From contig NZ_LXUK01000005.1 of NCBI RefSeq assembly GCF_013072695.1, forward strand, positions 124,001 to 188,000: a DNA stretch of 64,000 nt, given 5' to 3'. This DNA comes from Acinetobacter sp. Ac_5812. Lineage in GTDB: Bacteria > Pseudomonadota > Gammaproteobacteria > Pseudomonadales > Moraxellaceae. The translations under genes were made by a program, and so were the position numbers. The notes under the pieces were generated by a model. The model searched no databases, had not been told where the DNA came from, and worked only from the letters and a program-made list of their open reading frames with translations. The first letter of the stretch is position 1, and each line of letters begins with the position of its first letter. Below, piece after piece: positions 41,183 to 50,728 of the stretch.

Positions 41183-41905
41183 TTAGCTTGGTCTTGCGAC
41201 ATCACCATTAAGTGTTTCTGGTAAATCTAAAACGGTTACGCCAAGTTCTTCTAAAGCAGCGGGTTTTGCAATGACCAAAGCCAAATAGCCTTCTTCAAAA
41301 GCAATACTATTCACTACTTCGACGTCTTTACTAAGTTGTGTTGCAGGTGCAGGCACTGCATCTTTAGCCTGAATTAAATGCAACCAGTGTTTTGGCTTTG
41401 CTTTAAACCAAAGACGTGCCACGATTTCCTGACCAAGGTAACAGCCTTTATCAAAATGCACGCCATCACGTTGATGTAAACGTAATTCTTGAGGTTGGAA
41501 CAAATGCTCCGTGGTTTGGCTGATCCAAGCTTGTCCAGATTGGATTGCTTGAATTTTCCAAGTATCAATGTCTGTCGTTGTTGCAGAAAACTCGGTTTGC
41601 GTACCGACAATAGTTGGATAAACTGTTCCAACTTCTTCTAACTTCATTTTAGAAAAAGCACCAAACTTTTTAATGTGTTTAGACAACTCTTCAGCTTGAT
41701 CTTGAGTGGCCACAAGCTCAAAACTTTCTGGATTTAATCTTTTAATCCATAAACCAAAATGAATACGTCCTTTTAAATCACAAATAGCAGTATAGCGACT
41801 TTCATTTTCAGGTAAGCGTTCTACATGAACCGTCACTTGACCTTGTAAAAATTTTTGTGCATCGACACCATTTAAACTAAAAGCAGTAAAACCAAGCTGA
41901 CTCAT
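41183..41905 (-). CDS. ygfZ: folate-binding protein YgfZ
   Basis: A 240-residue member of the GcvT-like YgfZ family, marked by the invariant KGCYLGQEIVARL with its conserved cysteine near residue 158. The N terminus LNGVDAQKFLQGQVTVHV and the ICDLKGRI segment are also typical. YgfZ binds tetrahydrofolate and supports the assembly or repair of certain iron-sulfur enzymes such as MiaB. Length is somewhat shorter than E. coli YgfZ. It appears monocistronic. Confidence 0.92.
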   Translation of the reverse strand: MSQLGFTAFSLNGVDAQKFLQGQVTVHVERLPENESRYTAICDLKGRIHFGLWIKRLNPESFELVATQDQAEELSKHIKKFGAFSKMKLEEVGTVYPTIVGTQTEFSATTTDIDTWKIQAIQSGQAWISQTTEHLFQPQELRLHQRDGVHFDKGCYLGQEIVARLWFKAKPKHWLHLIQAKDAVPAPATQLSKDVEVVNSIAFEEGYLALVIAKPAALEELGVTVLDLPETLNGDVARPS

Positions 41906-42093
41906 AGATCAATCCTAAATCTGCGTTCTGAACACTAAAATATGGACTGTTATTTTGCGCCATTTTTCACAAAAAAGCAGCTTGAGATTCTCGATATTCG
42001 TGCTCAAATGAGCGATTGAAGGCATAGCTTTTGTACAATAAATCGCTATGATGAATCGATCCAACAGAATAATAGTGATATTGGAGAATAAGA

Positions 42094-42540
42094 ATGACAG
42101 GTGCAGTTCGATTACATCGCGTATTTAATGCGCCACCTGCACGGGTTTATCAGGCATTTCTTGATCCTGATGCATTGGTTAAATGGTTGCCACCGCATGG
42201 ATTTACCGCAAAAGTGCATCATTTAGACCCACAACAGGGTGGGACTTATAAAATGTCATTTACCAATTTCTCAACGGGGAGTTCACATTCCTTTGGTGGC
42301 ACCTATGTTGAGCTGGTACCCAATGAACTTCTGCGTTATACCGATCGTTTTGACGATCCGAATTTACCCGGTGATATTCAGGTCACCATTCAATTGAAGC
42401 AAGTGCTTGTCGGTACAGAAGTACAGATTATACAAGAGGGAATCCCTGATGTGATTCCTGTAGAAGCATGTTATCTGGGTTGGCAAGAGTCACTTTATTT
42501 ATTGGGCTTATTGGTGCAAGCAGACATACCAGATCAATAA
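42094..42540 (+). CDS. SRPBCC (AHSA1-like) domain protein
   Basis: A 148-residue START-like fold protein. HRVFNAPPARVYQAFLDPDALVKWLPPHGF is the typical AHSA1/CalC opening, with GGTYKMSF and a C-terminal helix CYLGWQESLYLLGLL. Such proteins bind hydrophobic ligands in a central cavity or act as co-chaperones. The ligand is unknown. It is followed closely by two more short genes on the same strand and may be in an operon with them. Confidence 0.87.
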   Translation: MTGAVRLHRVFNAPPARVYQAFLDPDALVKWLPPHGFTAKVHHLDPQQGGTYKMSFTNFSTGSSHSFGGTYVELVPNELLRYTDRFDDPNLPGDIQVTIQLKQVLVGTEVQIIQEGIPDVIPVEACYLGWQESLYLLGLLVQADIPDQ

Positions 42541-42598
42541 CGCAAACAACTTAATCTTAACTACAGAGTTTAGGATGATCATTACATCGGGGGATGCT

Positions 42599-42937
42599 AT
42601 GTCAGAACAAGCGATTGTTGAACGCCGTGAACAACTTGCGCGTATCGCCATGCGTGAAGCTTTGGACAATCAACAAGCCGAAGATAGTGTGGAATTGTTT
42701 ATTCAACACCATTTGGAGGAAGTGGAGCCAGCGTATTGGAAAAAACACTTTGCAACCTCAACACCAACACCTGCGCAGGTGCTAGAATTTTTGGTGCTTG
42801 CTCATCAATGGGAAGATGAGAACATAGACAGTTATGACTTGCTGGACTTTACCTTGCCAGATGACATCACTAACTATGTTATTTGCGTGAGTTTTGATGC
42901 AAAAGGGCAGGTCATAGATATTTCAATGGAAAGTTGA
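42599..42937 (+). CDS. conserved hypothetical protein, small and acidic
   Basis: A 112-residue acidic protein with no signal peptide or membrane helix. The N-terminal half is helical (EQAIVERREQLARIAMREAL), and the C-terminal half ends in a predicted beta hairpin (YVICVSFDAKGQVIDISMES). I cannot name the family. Start 42599 is chosen because GGGGAT lies just upstream; an in-frame start at 42575 is less likely. It sits between the SRPBCC and DUF488 genes. Confidence 0.65.
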   Translation: MSEQAIVERREQLARIAMREALDNQQAEDSVELFIQHHLEEVEPAYWKKHFATSTPTPAQVLEFLVLAHQWEDENIDSYDLLDFTLPDDITNYVICVSFDAKGQVIDISMES

Positions 42938-42961
42938 ACGGATAAGCTGTAGGAGAATCGC

Positions 42962-43318
42962 GTGCAAGTTCAGATTAAACGTATTTATGATCCTGTAGAG
43001 CCAAGCGACGGGCAGCGTGTATTGGTTGACCGTTTGTGGCCAAGAGGAATTTCGAAAGAGCGCGCGCATTTAAATCTATGGTTGAAGGAAATTGCACCAT
43101 CGACAGAACTACGACAAGCCTTTTGCCACAAGGCTGAACACTGGCTTAGTTTTCAGGAGGGATATTATCAAGAGCTTAAAGAGAATCCTGATGTACAGCA
43201 GCTCCGAGAAATGGCAGCGCAACAGCAATTGACGCTGATTTATGCAGCCAAAGATCCAGAACTTAATCATGCTTTGGTACTTAAAAATTATTTACTTGGC
43301 AAAGCGATTCAAACCTAA
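42962..43318 (+). CDS. DUF488 family protein (YeaO-like)
   Basis: A 118-residue DUF488 protein. The signature RIYDPVEPSDGQRVLVDRLWPRGISKERA is present, followed by LWLKEIAPSTELR and a C-terminal LIYAAKDPELNHALVL. It starts at GTG with GGAG eight bases upstream. Family function is unproven; members are small cytoplasmic proteins. Confidence 0.9.
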   Translation: MQVQIKRIYDPVEPSDGQRVLVDRLWPRGISKERAHLNLWLKEIAPSTELRQAFCHKAEHWLSFQEGYYQELKENPDVQQLREMAAQQQLTLIYAAKDPELNHALVLKNYLLGKAIQT

Positions 43319-43369
43319 ATTTTGAAAAACTGCGTCTATCCATCATAATAGTCGTTTTGAGTTTCTTTT

Positions 43370-43714
43370 ATGTCTTTTCCACATTGCCCACAATGCCAAT
43401 CAGAATATACTTACCAAGATGGCGACTTATTGATTTGTCCTGAATGTTCACATGAATGGAAGGAAGGGGAAGCAGCAGCTTCAGAATTACAAGACATCAT
43501 TAAAGATGCCAACGGCAATGTTTTGGCTGATGGTGATAGCGTTACGGTTGTTAAAGATTTAAAAATTAAAGGCTCTTCATCTGTGGTGAAAGTCGGAACG
43601 AAAGTAAAAAGTATCCGTTTGGTGCCTGATGCAAGTGATGGCCATAACATTGATTGTAAAATTGATGGAGTAGGTGCCATGAAATTAAAATCTGAATTTG
43701 TGAAAAAAGTTTAG
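43370..43714 (+). CDS. yjdM: PhnA/YjdM zinc-ribbon protein
   Basis: A 114-residue protein with an N-terminal zinc ribbon (CPQC-x16-CPEC) and a C-terminal SH3-like KOW-type domain (DADGN-like [23 protein letters not shown]). This is the YjdM, formerly PhnA, architecture. Despite the older phosphonate name, its role is unclear. It is followed by a clear terminator. Confidence 0.92.
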   Translation: MSFPHCPQCQSEYTYQDGDLLICPECSHEWKEGEAAASELQDIIKDANGNVLADGDSVTVVKDLKIKGSSSVVKVGTKVKSIRLVPDASDGHNIDCKIDGVGAMKLKSEFVKKV

Positions 43715-43724
43715 ATTTTTATTT

Positions 43725-43749
43725 AGGAGCATGAAAATGCTCCTTTTTA
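43725..43749 (+). terminator. rho-independent terminator of yjdM
   Basis: AGGAGCAT, a GAAA tetraloop and ATGCTCCT are followed by TTTTAT. Confidence 0.88.
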
Positions 43750-43861
43750 TTCATTACATAAATTACCAAAAATGAACAAAATTTAATCTTCTTAAACGGC
43801 AATTGCTGATCTATATTGGATGAGATAACAATCAATAGTAACTCCAAAAATAGAGGTCTTT

Positions 43862-44197
43862 ATGTCAGGATGGTTTGAAGTGAGTCAGGCAAGTGATGGG
43901 CAATATCGCTTCGTATTAAAAGCAGGAAACAGTGAGACTGTTTTAACAAGTGAATTATATAAAACCAAAGCCGCTGCATTGAACGGGATTGCATCAGTAC
44001 AAAAAAATAGTCCTGATGATGGTCGTTATGAACGATTAACATCTAAAAATGAGAAGCCGTATTTTAATTTAAAAGCGGCAAACCATCAGGTGATTGGTAA
44101 CAGTCAGTTGTATTCAAGTGAGCAGTCACGTGAGAAAGGCATTGAGTCTGTGAAAAAGAATGGGCCATCGGAAACCATTAAAGACCTTACTGTTTAA
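43862..44197 (+). CDS. yegP: YegP/DUF1508 protein
   Basis: A 111-residue protein built of two DUF1508 repeats: GWFEVSQASDGQYRFVLKAG with KAAALNGIASVQKNS, and KPYFNLKAANHQVIGNSQLY with SREKGIESVKKNG. The repeat fold is well known but function is unknown. The ribosome binding site is AGAGG. It ends before a terminator shared with the convergent proS gene. Confidence 0.92.
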   Translation: MSGWFEVSQASDGQYRFVLKAGNSETVLTSELYKTKAAALNGIASVQKNSPDDGRYERLTSKNEKPYFNLKAANHQVIGNSQLYSSEQSREKGIESVKKNGPSETIKDLTV

Positions 44198-44204
44198 TCT
44201 TCAA

Positions 44205-44239
44205 ATAAAAAAGCCGTTTCATTGAAACGGCTTTTTTAG
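44205..44239. terminator. bidirectional terminator between yegP and proS
   Basis: AAGCCGTTTC, ATT and GAAACGGCTT form a 10-bp stem flanked by A6 and T6, so it can work on both strands. Confidence 0.92.
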
Positions 44240-44253
44240 ATTCAGAATTTCAA

Positions 44254-45969
44254 TTAGCGAATAAGTTTGGCTAATAGTTCTTCTTTATTCAGGTTGCTGG
44301 CTTCAGCATCACGACGGCCTTTATATTCAAAAGTACCGGCATCCAAGCCTTTCTCACCGATCACGATACGGTGTGGAATACCCATCAACTCAAGGTCAGA
44401 GAATTTCACGCCTGGACGTTCGTTACGATCGTCGAGTAATACGTCATAGCCTTGTGCTTGTAATTCAGCATAGAGTGCTTCAGCTGCTTCAAGGGTACGT
44501 GGCGATTTATGCGCATTCATTGGCACAATTGCAACTTCAAAAGGTGCAATCGCTTGTGGCCAAATAATACCTTTATCATCGAAGTTTTGTTCGATCGCAG
44601 CAGCGACTACACGTGTTACACCAATTCCGTAACAACCCATGGTGACAGTAAATGGCTTGCCATCTTCACCTAATACTTTACAGCCCAAAGCTTCAGAATA
44701 CTTTGTACCGAGTTGGAAAATATGACCAACTTCAATACCACGTCTAATTTGGATCGTACCTTTACCATCTGGAGAAGGGTCACCTTCAACCACATTGCGC
44801 AGATCAAACACTTCTGTGAACTTCGCATCACGGTCCCAGTTTACACCGGTTGCATGCTTATCGACTTCATTTGCACCCGCCACAAAGTCAGACAATACCG
44901 AGGCAGCACGATCCACAATCACGGTTAAGCCTTTTTCAAGCAGACCTTGTGGACCGCAGAAACCCGCTGTTAGACCGTGTTGCTGCAATTGCTCTTCAGT
45001 TGCAAATGCTAAAGGTGCTGCAATCAATGGGTGCTTTTCAGCTTTAATATCATTGAGTTCATGGTCGCCACGGAGGAACAACGCAACAACTGGTGTATTG
45101 CCTTTATCGTCGGTTGGACCTTGTACCAGTAATGCCTTAACAGACTGTTTGGCATCAGCATTTAAGAATTGGCAAACATCAGCAATGGTTTTTTGATTTG
45201 GTGTATCAACTAAGGTTAATGCCTGAGTTGCAGCAGCACGCTCACCGACTAAAAGTGCTTCTGCCATTTCAACGTTTGCGGCAAAGTCAGATTCTGTCGA
45301 GAAAGCGATGTCATCTTCACCACTTGATGCAAGTACATGGAATTCATGCGATGCAGAACCACCAATTGAACCTGTATCTGCTTGTACTGGACGGAAATCC
45401 AAGCCTAAACGGGTGAAGATACGGCTATAGGTGTCATACATGACATCATAGGTTTCTTGTAATGATGCTTGGTCTGCATGGAAAGAATAAGCATCTTTCA
45501 TGATGAATTCACGCGAGCGCATCACACCAAAACGTGGACGAATTTCGTCACGGAATTTGGTTTGAATTTGATAAAAATTCAATGGCAGTTGCTTATAGCT
45601 TTTCAGCTCGTTACGCGCCAAGTCGGTAATTACTTCTTCGTGAGTTGGACCCAGTACGAAAGGGTTGTCATGACGGTCTTTAAAACGTAATAACTCAGGA
45701 CCGTATTGTTCGAAACGACCAGATTCTTCCCAAAGTGCAGCAGGTTGTGTAACAGGCATGAACACTTCTAATGCGCCAGAACGGTTCATTTCTTCGCGAA
45801 CAATGGCATCCACTTTCTTTAAAACGCGCGTTCCCATGGGCAACCAAGAGTATAAGCCAGAAGCTAATTTACGAATCATCCCCGCACGTAACATGAGCTG
45901 GTGTGAAATCACTTCAGCATCATTTGGGGTTTCTCTTAACGTTGCAAATAAAAAGCGGCTTGCGCGCAT
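44254..45969 (-). CDS. proS: prolyl-tRNA synthetase
   Basis: A 571-residue class II aminoacyl-tRNA synthetase of the bacterial type. It begins [20 protein letters not shown]. Motif 2 lies around [26 protein letters not shown], an editing insertion occupies roughly residues 225-405, and motif 3 is [19 protein letters not shown]-terminal anticodon-binding domain ends the protein. It charges tRNA-Pro and clears Ala-tRNA-Pro by the insertion domain. It is monocistronic and essential. Confidence 0.97.
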   Translation of the reverse strand: MRASRFLFATLRETPNDAEVISHQLMLRAGMIRKLASGLYSWLPMGTRVLKKVDAIVREEMNRSGALEVFMPVTQPAALWEESGRFEQYGPELLRFKDRHDNPFVLGPTHEEVITDLARNELKSYKQLPLNFYQIQTKFRDEIRPRFGVMRSREFIMKDAYSFHADQASLQETYDVMYDTYSRIFTRLGLDFRPVQADTGSIGGSASHEFHVLASSGEDDIAFSTESDFAANVEMAEALLVGERAAATQALTLVDTPNQKTIADVCQFLNADAKQSVKALLVQGPTDDKGNTPVVALFLRGDHELNDIKAEKHPLIAAPLAFATEEQLQQHGLTAGFCGPQGLLEKGLTVIVDRAASVLSDFVAGANEVDKHATGVNWDRDAKFTEVFDLRNVVEGDPSPDGKGTIQIRRGIEVGHIFQLGTKYSEALGCKVLGEDGKPFTVTMGCYGIGVTRVVAAAIEQNFDDKGIIWPQAIAPFEVAIVPMNAHKSPRTLEAAEALYAELQAQGYDVLLDDRNERPGVKFSDLELMGIPHRIVIGEKGLDAGTFEYKGRRDAEASNLNKEELLAKLIR

Positions 45970-46167
45970 GGAAACTGTCCTAAAGTTAAGTGTTATTTAA
46001 AAAGTGCTATAAAATGAGCAAAAATAATGTGCTCAGTTTTGAGCAATGGGCATTATGACATGAAACATTCAATTTCGCGCAGTATATAGCACTGGCATAT
46101 GGTTAAATATTGAAATTGTTTAAAAATTAATATTGAGGGGCTAAGGGTTTTATACAAGATTTTGAGC

Positions 46168-46821
46168 TTAAGTCGAGCCGAGTGCATTTAAGCGATTGAT
46201 AATATCGCTATATTCAACTTCAGTCTTGTGATAGGCATTGCGTAGGCTTTCAACCGTTTTTTTGACGTTTTCAATATTTTGAGCATTATTTTCTAGGTTG
46301 CTTTTAAGTTGTGTTGGTAACATTTCGCCTTTACGGTGATATTCCATTTCTTGACGCTTAAAACCAATCTTGTCCTTTTGCAATTGCTGCAATTGTTCCT
46401 GTTGATAATTCAACTGTTTTTTGAGGTTGGTTAAAATTTGATCGCGTTTTGCCGCTGCGATTTGTGGACTACCGTAGGCACGTTTGAGCCTTAAATCCTG
46501 TTCACGACGGCGTGCGAGTGACTCACGTTGGGCTGATTGCTGAACATCAGCAGCAGCATTATAAGCACGATTACGTTTGATCACTTGCATATTACGATCA
46601 AGTGCTTCATAACCATGTCGGATGTGTTCTGGCGTGACCGAGGTACTGACATTGGCAACACCATTTTTGTCATAATAACGATACCAAACAGGTTTAACCT
46701 GTTCAGTTGCTGCAAAAGTGGAACTGTTGACAAATAGCAATAGAAAAAAATAACAAATGTAACTACGAGTAATCGTTGTAAAGTGACGAATGCGGAAACC
46801 GCACTTTAACGAACCAGTCAT
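46168..46821 (-). CDS. secreted coiled-coil protein with DUF4124-like start
   Basis: A 217-residue protein. After a hydrophobic signal region (ITRSYICYFFLLLFVNSSTFA) comes VKPVWYRYYDKNGVANVSTSV, which resembles a DUF4124 segment, then a long charged coiled coil (LKKQLNYQQEQLQQLQKDKIG onward) to the end. Predicted to be periplasmic. It is divergent from pilG, but no functional link is shown. The signal peptide may start at one of several internal residues because the N terminus is long. Confidence 0.75.
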   Translation of the reverse strand: MTGSLKCGFRIRHFTTITRSYICYFFLLLFVNSSTFAATEQVKPVWYRYYDKNGVANVSTSVTPEHIRHGYEALDRNMQVIKRNRAYNAAADVQQSAQRESLARRREQDLRLKRAYGSPQIAAAKRDQILTNLKKQLNYQQEQLQQLQKDKIGFKRQEMEYHRKGEMLPTQLKSNLENNAQNIENVKKTVESLRNAYHKTEVEYSDIINRLNALGST

Positions 46822-47100
46822 TACATTCCCCGTAAAAAAGTTAATTAAATCACTTATTTTTAAATAATAATCAGTTGTATATTAGTGCTAATTTAGACAT
46901 TTAAAAATAGTTATTCAGCAAAAAAATTAGGAATTTAATTAAAAGTGTGAACTGTTTGTGATTGTTAAGCGAAACTGATAGGTTGGTTCAAAAAACTTCA
47001 TTGATAATGCAAGTAAAGATATGTTAAAAATATCAACTAATCTGTATAAAACAAATTAAACCAACCATAGTTTGTATTGAGTATTGGGGCAGGACAATAA

Positions 47101-47484
47101 ATGGACGATAAATTTCAAAATTTAAAGGTGATGGTGATTGACGATTCAAAAACGATTCGCCGTACAGCTGAGACCTTATTACAACGTGAAGGTTGTGAAG
47201 TGATCACTGCGGTTGATGGCTTTGAAGCATTGTCAAAAATTGCAGAAGCCAATCCAGATATCGTTTTTGTAGACATCATGATGCCTCGTTTAGACGGTTA
47301 TCAAACCTGTGCATTAATCAAAAACTCTCTAAATTATCAAAATATTCCAGTAATTATGTTGTCAAGCAAAGACGGTTTGTTTGATCAAGCGAAAGGGCGT
47401 GTTGTGGGGTCGGATGAATATTTAACCAAGCCATTTAGTAAAGATGAATTGTTAAATGCGATTCGCAACCACGTTAGCGCATAA
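47101..47484 (+). CDS. pilG: twitching-motility response regulator PilG
   Basis: A 127-residue single-domain receiver. The acidic pair is in VMVIDDSKT, the phospho-accepting aspartate in VFVDIMMPRLDG near residue 59, the switch Ser in MLSSKDG, and the lysine in LTKPFS. First gene of the Pil-Chp operon. PilG is phosphorylated by ChpA and promotes pilus extension and cAMP signalling in Pseudomonas. The neighbouring genes settle the assignment. Confidence 0.94.
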   Translation: MDDKFQNLKVMVIDDSKTIRRTAETLLQREGCEVITAVDGFEALSKIAEANPDIVFVDIMMPRLDGYQTCALIKNSLNYQNIPVIMLSSKDGLFDQAKGRVVGSDEYLTKPFSKDELLNAIRNHVSA

Positions 47485-47504
47485 AATTTAAGATTGAGGA
47501 AAAA

Positions 47505-47867
47505 ATGGCTCGTATACTTATTGTAGATGATTCACCTACTGAAACATTTCGCTTTAGAGAAATTTTGACGAAGCACGGTTATGACGTTATTGAAGCGACC
47601 AATGGTGCTGATGGGGTCACTATGGCTCAAGCAGAATTGCCTGACTTGGTATTGATGGATGTGGTGATGCCAGGGATGAATGGCTTTCAAGCAACACGCC
47701 AGATTAGTAAGGGCAAAGACACACAGCATATTCCTGTTGTAATCGTGAGCACCAAAGATCAGGCTACTGACCGTGTATGGGGTAAACGTCAAGGGGCTTG
47801 TGATTATTTGACTAAGCCGATTGATGAACAGCAGCTTATTGATGTAATTAAACAATTATTAAGTTAA
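47505..47867 (+). CDS. pilH: twitching-motility response regulator PilH
   Basis: A 120-residue receiver with LIVDDSPTE, the phosphorylated Asp in VLMDVVMPGMNG near residue 52, VSTKDQ and LTKPID. It lies 20 bases after pilG. PilH is thought to act as a phosphate sink or antagonist to PilG, favouring retraction. The ribosome binding site is GAGGA. Confidence 0.94.
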   Translation: MARILIVDDSPTETFRFREILTKHGYDVIEATNGADGVTMAQAELPDLVLMDVVMPGMNGFQATRQISKGKDTQHIPVVIVSTKDQATDRVWGKRQGACDYLTKPIDEQQLIDVIKQLLS

Positions 47868-47907
47868 TTTTTTGCTCAAGATGAGCCTTCTCAATACGGG
47901 ATAGGGT

Positions 47908-48444
47908 ATGGCAGCAAATGGATTTATCGAATTGCTTCGTTTATCCAAGCGAGGCAATAAACAATACACTTCAACTCAAAATGAAGTCAGCCGTTGGTCT
48001 GGTATCGCATTTGAGATGTTAGGGCAATATTTTGTTGCGCCGTTAGGGGAAATTTCGGAGGTGATTTATCCTCCGAAATATACACCAGTACCAAATACTC
48101 AGGCGTGGGTGCGCGGTTTGGCCAATATTCGTGGACGACTACTTTCAGTTTCTGATTTAACTCATTTTATTTCAGGACAACGAAGTCAGTTTTCCCCAAC
48201 GCAAAAAGTGATTTGTATTAGCCATCAAGACCATTATGTGGGGTTGGTCGTCGATCAGGTTTTGGGGATTCAACACTTTAATAAAAAGAGTTTTTTCTCT
48301 CAGAATAATGAGCTGGATAATAAATTGAAAGATTATTGCCAAGGTCATTTCCACCAACATAATCAACAATGGCACGTGTTTTTATTGAGTCGGTTGCTCA
48401 GCAATCCACAATACATGAACGCATCAATAAAATTTATAAACTAA
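47908..48444 (+). CDS. pilI: CheW-like adaptor PilI
   Basis: A 178-residue protein with a CheW domain: [43 protein letters not shown], and [14 protein letters not shown]. It couples the receptor PilJ to the kinase ChpA. It follows pilH by 40 bases. Its C terminus is short, as in other PilI proteins. Confidence 0.92.
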   Translation: MAANGFIELLRLSKRGNKQYTSTQNEVSRWSGIAFEMLGQYFVAPLGEISEVIYPPKYTPVPNTQAWVRGLANIRGRLLSVSDLTHFISGQRSQFSPTQKVICISHQDHYVGLVVDQVLGIQHFNKKSFFSQNNELDNKLKDYCQGHFHQHNQQWHVFLLSRLLSNPQYMNASIKFIN

Positions 48445-48490
48445 TTTATACGCTACGGAACATAAACGCGTATTCAGGGGAGAAGCTGAT

Positions 48491-50575
48491 ATGGGCTTTA
48501 AACTTAAAAAAAAGAACGGCAATGGCGATAGTGCAGGGCTGAAAAAAGGTGGTGCGTTTTTAGATAATATTAAAGCGCAACTTGACCAGTTTTCACGCTT
48601 ATTCGGTGAAACAGAGAAATCGAAACCGATTATCTATCGTGCTTTAATTGCTTTGGCCCTTGCAGTTATCCTCTTAATTTACTTATTCGTGAGTGTTCCG
48701 CGTTCAAACCAGTTGACCCGTAGTCTGGGTGAATTGCGTTTGTTATCGCAAACGATTTCGCGTCAAGCAACTGAAGCAACTGCATCTGGTACGCCAGAAG
48801 CGATGAAAAAATTGGTCGAGTCAGAGAAGCAGTTTGCCGAAAACCTAGACACTGTTGAGAGTGTGTACGGTAAAGGCTCTGATGAGTATAAGAAGGTGAG
48901 TGGTCTTTGGGATACTGTTGCCAAGAATATTGATCTGATTGCATCGCAACAAAAAGTCATTAATCAACTTTACGATACCAACATTTCGATCAGTGAAACC
49001 ATTCCTGAAATTCAGGCAGAATATAACTTGATGGTCGACCAGATGGTTCGTGAAAACATGCCGAGTAGTCAGGTAATTATCACCAAAAACCAAGTGTTCA
49101 TTGCAGAACGTATTTTACGTTCGATCAACTCGGTATTGGTCGGTACGGACAACTCAAACGTGTCGGCGAATGACTTTGGTGCCGATATTGATACCTTTGG
49201 TGTGTATTTAAATGCACAGTTAAATGGTAGCTCAGAGCTTGGTGTAGACCGCATCAGTTCAGCAGCATTGCGCGAATCTGTAGACAGCATTAAATCTGAT
49301 TATGACGCCGTATTGAAATCTGCGGCAGCAACGGTATTGCAAAACGCCAACCAGATTGTTCGTGTACGCCAGGCATCTTCACAAATTTTCTCTCAGTCCG
49401 ATGCACTTTTAACTTCGCTCAACGATTTATCAAAGAAAGCCGAAGGCGGTTGGGATAACGTTGTTGCTGGTATTGTATTGATTGGTGCTTTGGGTTTACT
49501 TGTATTCTCAGCATTACAATTACTTGCATTACGTAGTAATACCGATAAAGAACGTGTAACGCGTCTACAAGACGAATATGACCGTAACCAAAATGCGATT
49601 TTACGTTTACTGGATGAGATCGCCGACTTAGCGGATGGTGACCTACGTTCTTATGCAACAGTATCGGAAGACTTTACCGGTGCGATTGCTGACTCGATTA
49701 ACTTCGCGATTGACCAGTTACGTGACCTTGTATCTCGAATTACCGATACCTCGCAAGAAGTTGCACGTTATACCCAAGATACCCAGAGCATTACCAACCA
49801 GTTAGCAGAAGCTTCTGAACATCAGGCGCAAGAAATTGCAGGTGCATCAGCGGCGATGAACGAAATGGCATTGTCAATTGACCAAGTATCTGCCAACGCA
49901 TCTGAATCTGCTGACGTAGCACAACGTTCGGTACAAATTGCAACCAATGGTGCGCAAGTGGTAAACCGTTCGATCGAAGGTATGGATCATATTCGTGAAC
50001 AGATTCAAGAGACCTCAAAACGTATTAAACGTTTGGGTGAATCTTCTCAAGAGATTGGTAACATTGTCTCGTTGATTAACGATATTGCCGACCAAACTAA
50101 CATCTTGGCATTAAACGCAGCGATCCAAGCATCGATGGCGGGTGAAGCAGGTCGTGGTTTCGCGGTCGTAGCCGATGAAGTACAGCGTCTTGCAGAACGT
50201 TCTGCATCAGCAACCAAGCAGATTGAAAGCTTAGTAAAAACCATTCAAACAGATACCAACGAAGCGGTAATTTCGATGGAACAAACCACGTCGGAAGTTG
50301 TACGTGGTGCGAACTTGGCAAAAGATGCGGGGATTGCACTGGATGAGATTCAAACTGTATCGGGCGATTTGGCAAAACTGATTGAAAGCATTTCGGATGC
50401 AGCAAAACTTCAGTCTGCATCTGCCAGTCATATTGCAACTACGATGAATGTCGTACAGGAAATTACTTCACAAACAACAACTGCAACGTTTGATACAGCG
50501 CGCTCAGTTTCTGAGTTGGCAAACATGGCTGAATCATTACGTGAATCGGTAACTGACTTTAAGTTACCTGAGTAA
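48491..50575 (+). CDS. pilJ: methyl-accepting chemotaxis protein PilJ
   Basis: A 694-residue receptor. Two membrane helices (near residues 48-68 and 325-348) enclose a long periplasmic PilJ sensor domain, followed by a HAMP-like region and a cytoplasmic signalling hairpin with the conserved tip [34 protein letters not shown]. It senses surface contact or PilA in related systems and controls ChpA. There is no adjacent cheR (pilK) gene. A terminator-like hairpin lies right after the stop. Confidence 0.94.
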   Translation: MGFKLKKKNGNGDSAGLKKGGAFLDNIKAQLDQFSRLFGETEKSKPIIYRALIALALAVILLIYLFVSVPRSNQLTRSLGELRLLSQTISRQATEATASGTPEAMKKLVESEKQFAENLDTVESVYGKGSDEYKKVSGLWDTVAKNIDLIASQQKVINQLYDTNISISETIPEIQAEYNLMVDQMVRENMPSSQVIITKNQVFIAERILRSINSVLVGTDNSNVSANDFGADIDTFGVYLNAQLNGSSELGVDRISSAALRESVDSIKSDYDAVLKSAAATVLQNANQIVRVRQASSQIFSQSDALLTSLNDLSKKAEGGWDNVVAGIVLIGALGLLVFSALQLLALRSNTDKERVTRLQDEYDRNQNAILRLLDEIADLADGDLRSYATVSEDFTGAIADSINFAIDQLRDLVSRITDTSQEVARYTQDTQSITNQLAEASEHQAQEIAGASAAMNEMALSIDQVSANASESADVAQRSVQIATNGAQVVNRSIEGMDHIREQIQETSKRIKRLGESSQEIGNIVSLINDIADQTNILALNAAIQASMAGEAGRGFAVVADEVQRLAERSASATKQIESLVKTIQTDTNEAVISMEQTTSEVVRGANLAKDAGIALDEIQTVSGDLAKLIESISDAAKLQSASASHIATTMNVVQEITSQTTTATFDTARSVSELANMAESLRESVTDFKLPE

Positions 50576-50583
50576 ACCGAATT

Positions 50584-50620
50584 GGAAAGGCAGATGGGGG
50601 TGTCTGTCTTTCCATTTTTA
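50584..50620 (+). terminator. terminator-like hairpin between pilJ and chpA
   Basis: GGAAAGGCAGA and TCTGTCTTTCC form an 11-bp stem with one G-T pair and an 8-base loop, followed by ATTTTTA. In the middle of an operon, it could reduce chpA transcription relative to the upstream genes. Confidence 0.6.
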
Positions 50621-50728
50621 GAGATGTTGGATATCTCAACAAGGTGATGGCGAAATGTAACTACATCTTGTGTGATAGATAGGCGTAATTTTTACCCACG
50701 TTGGTGGATAAAAACGAAAGAAGCAGCT

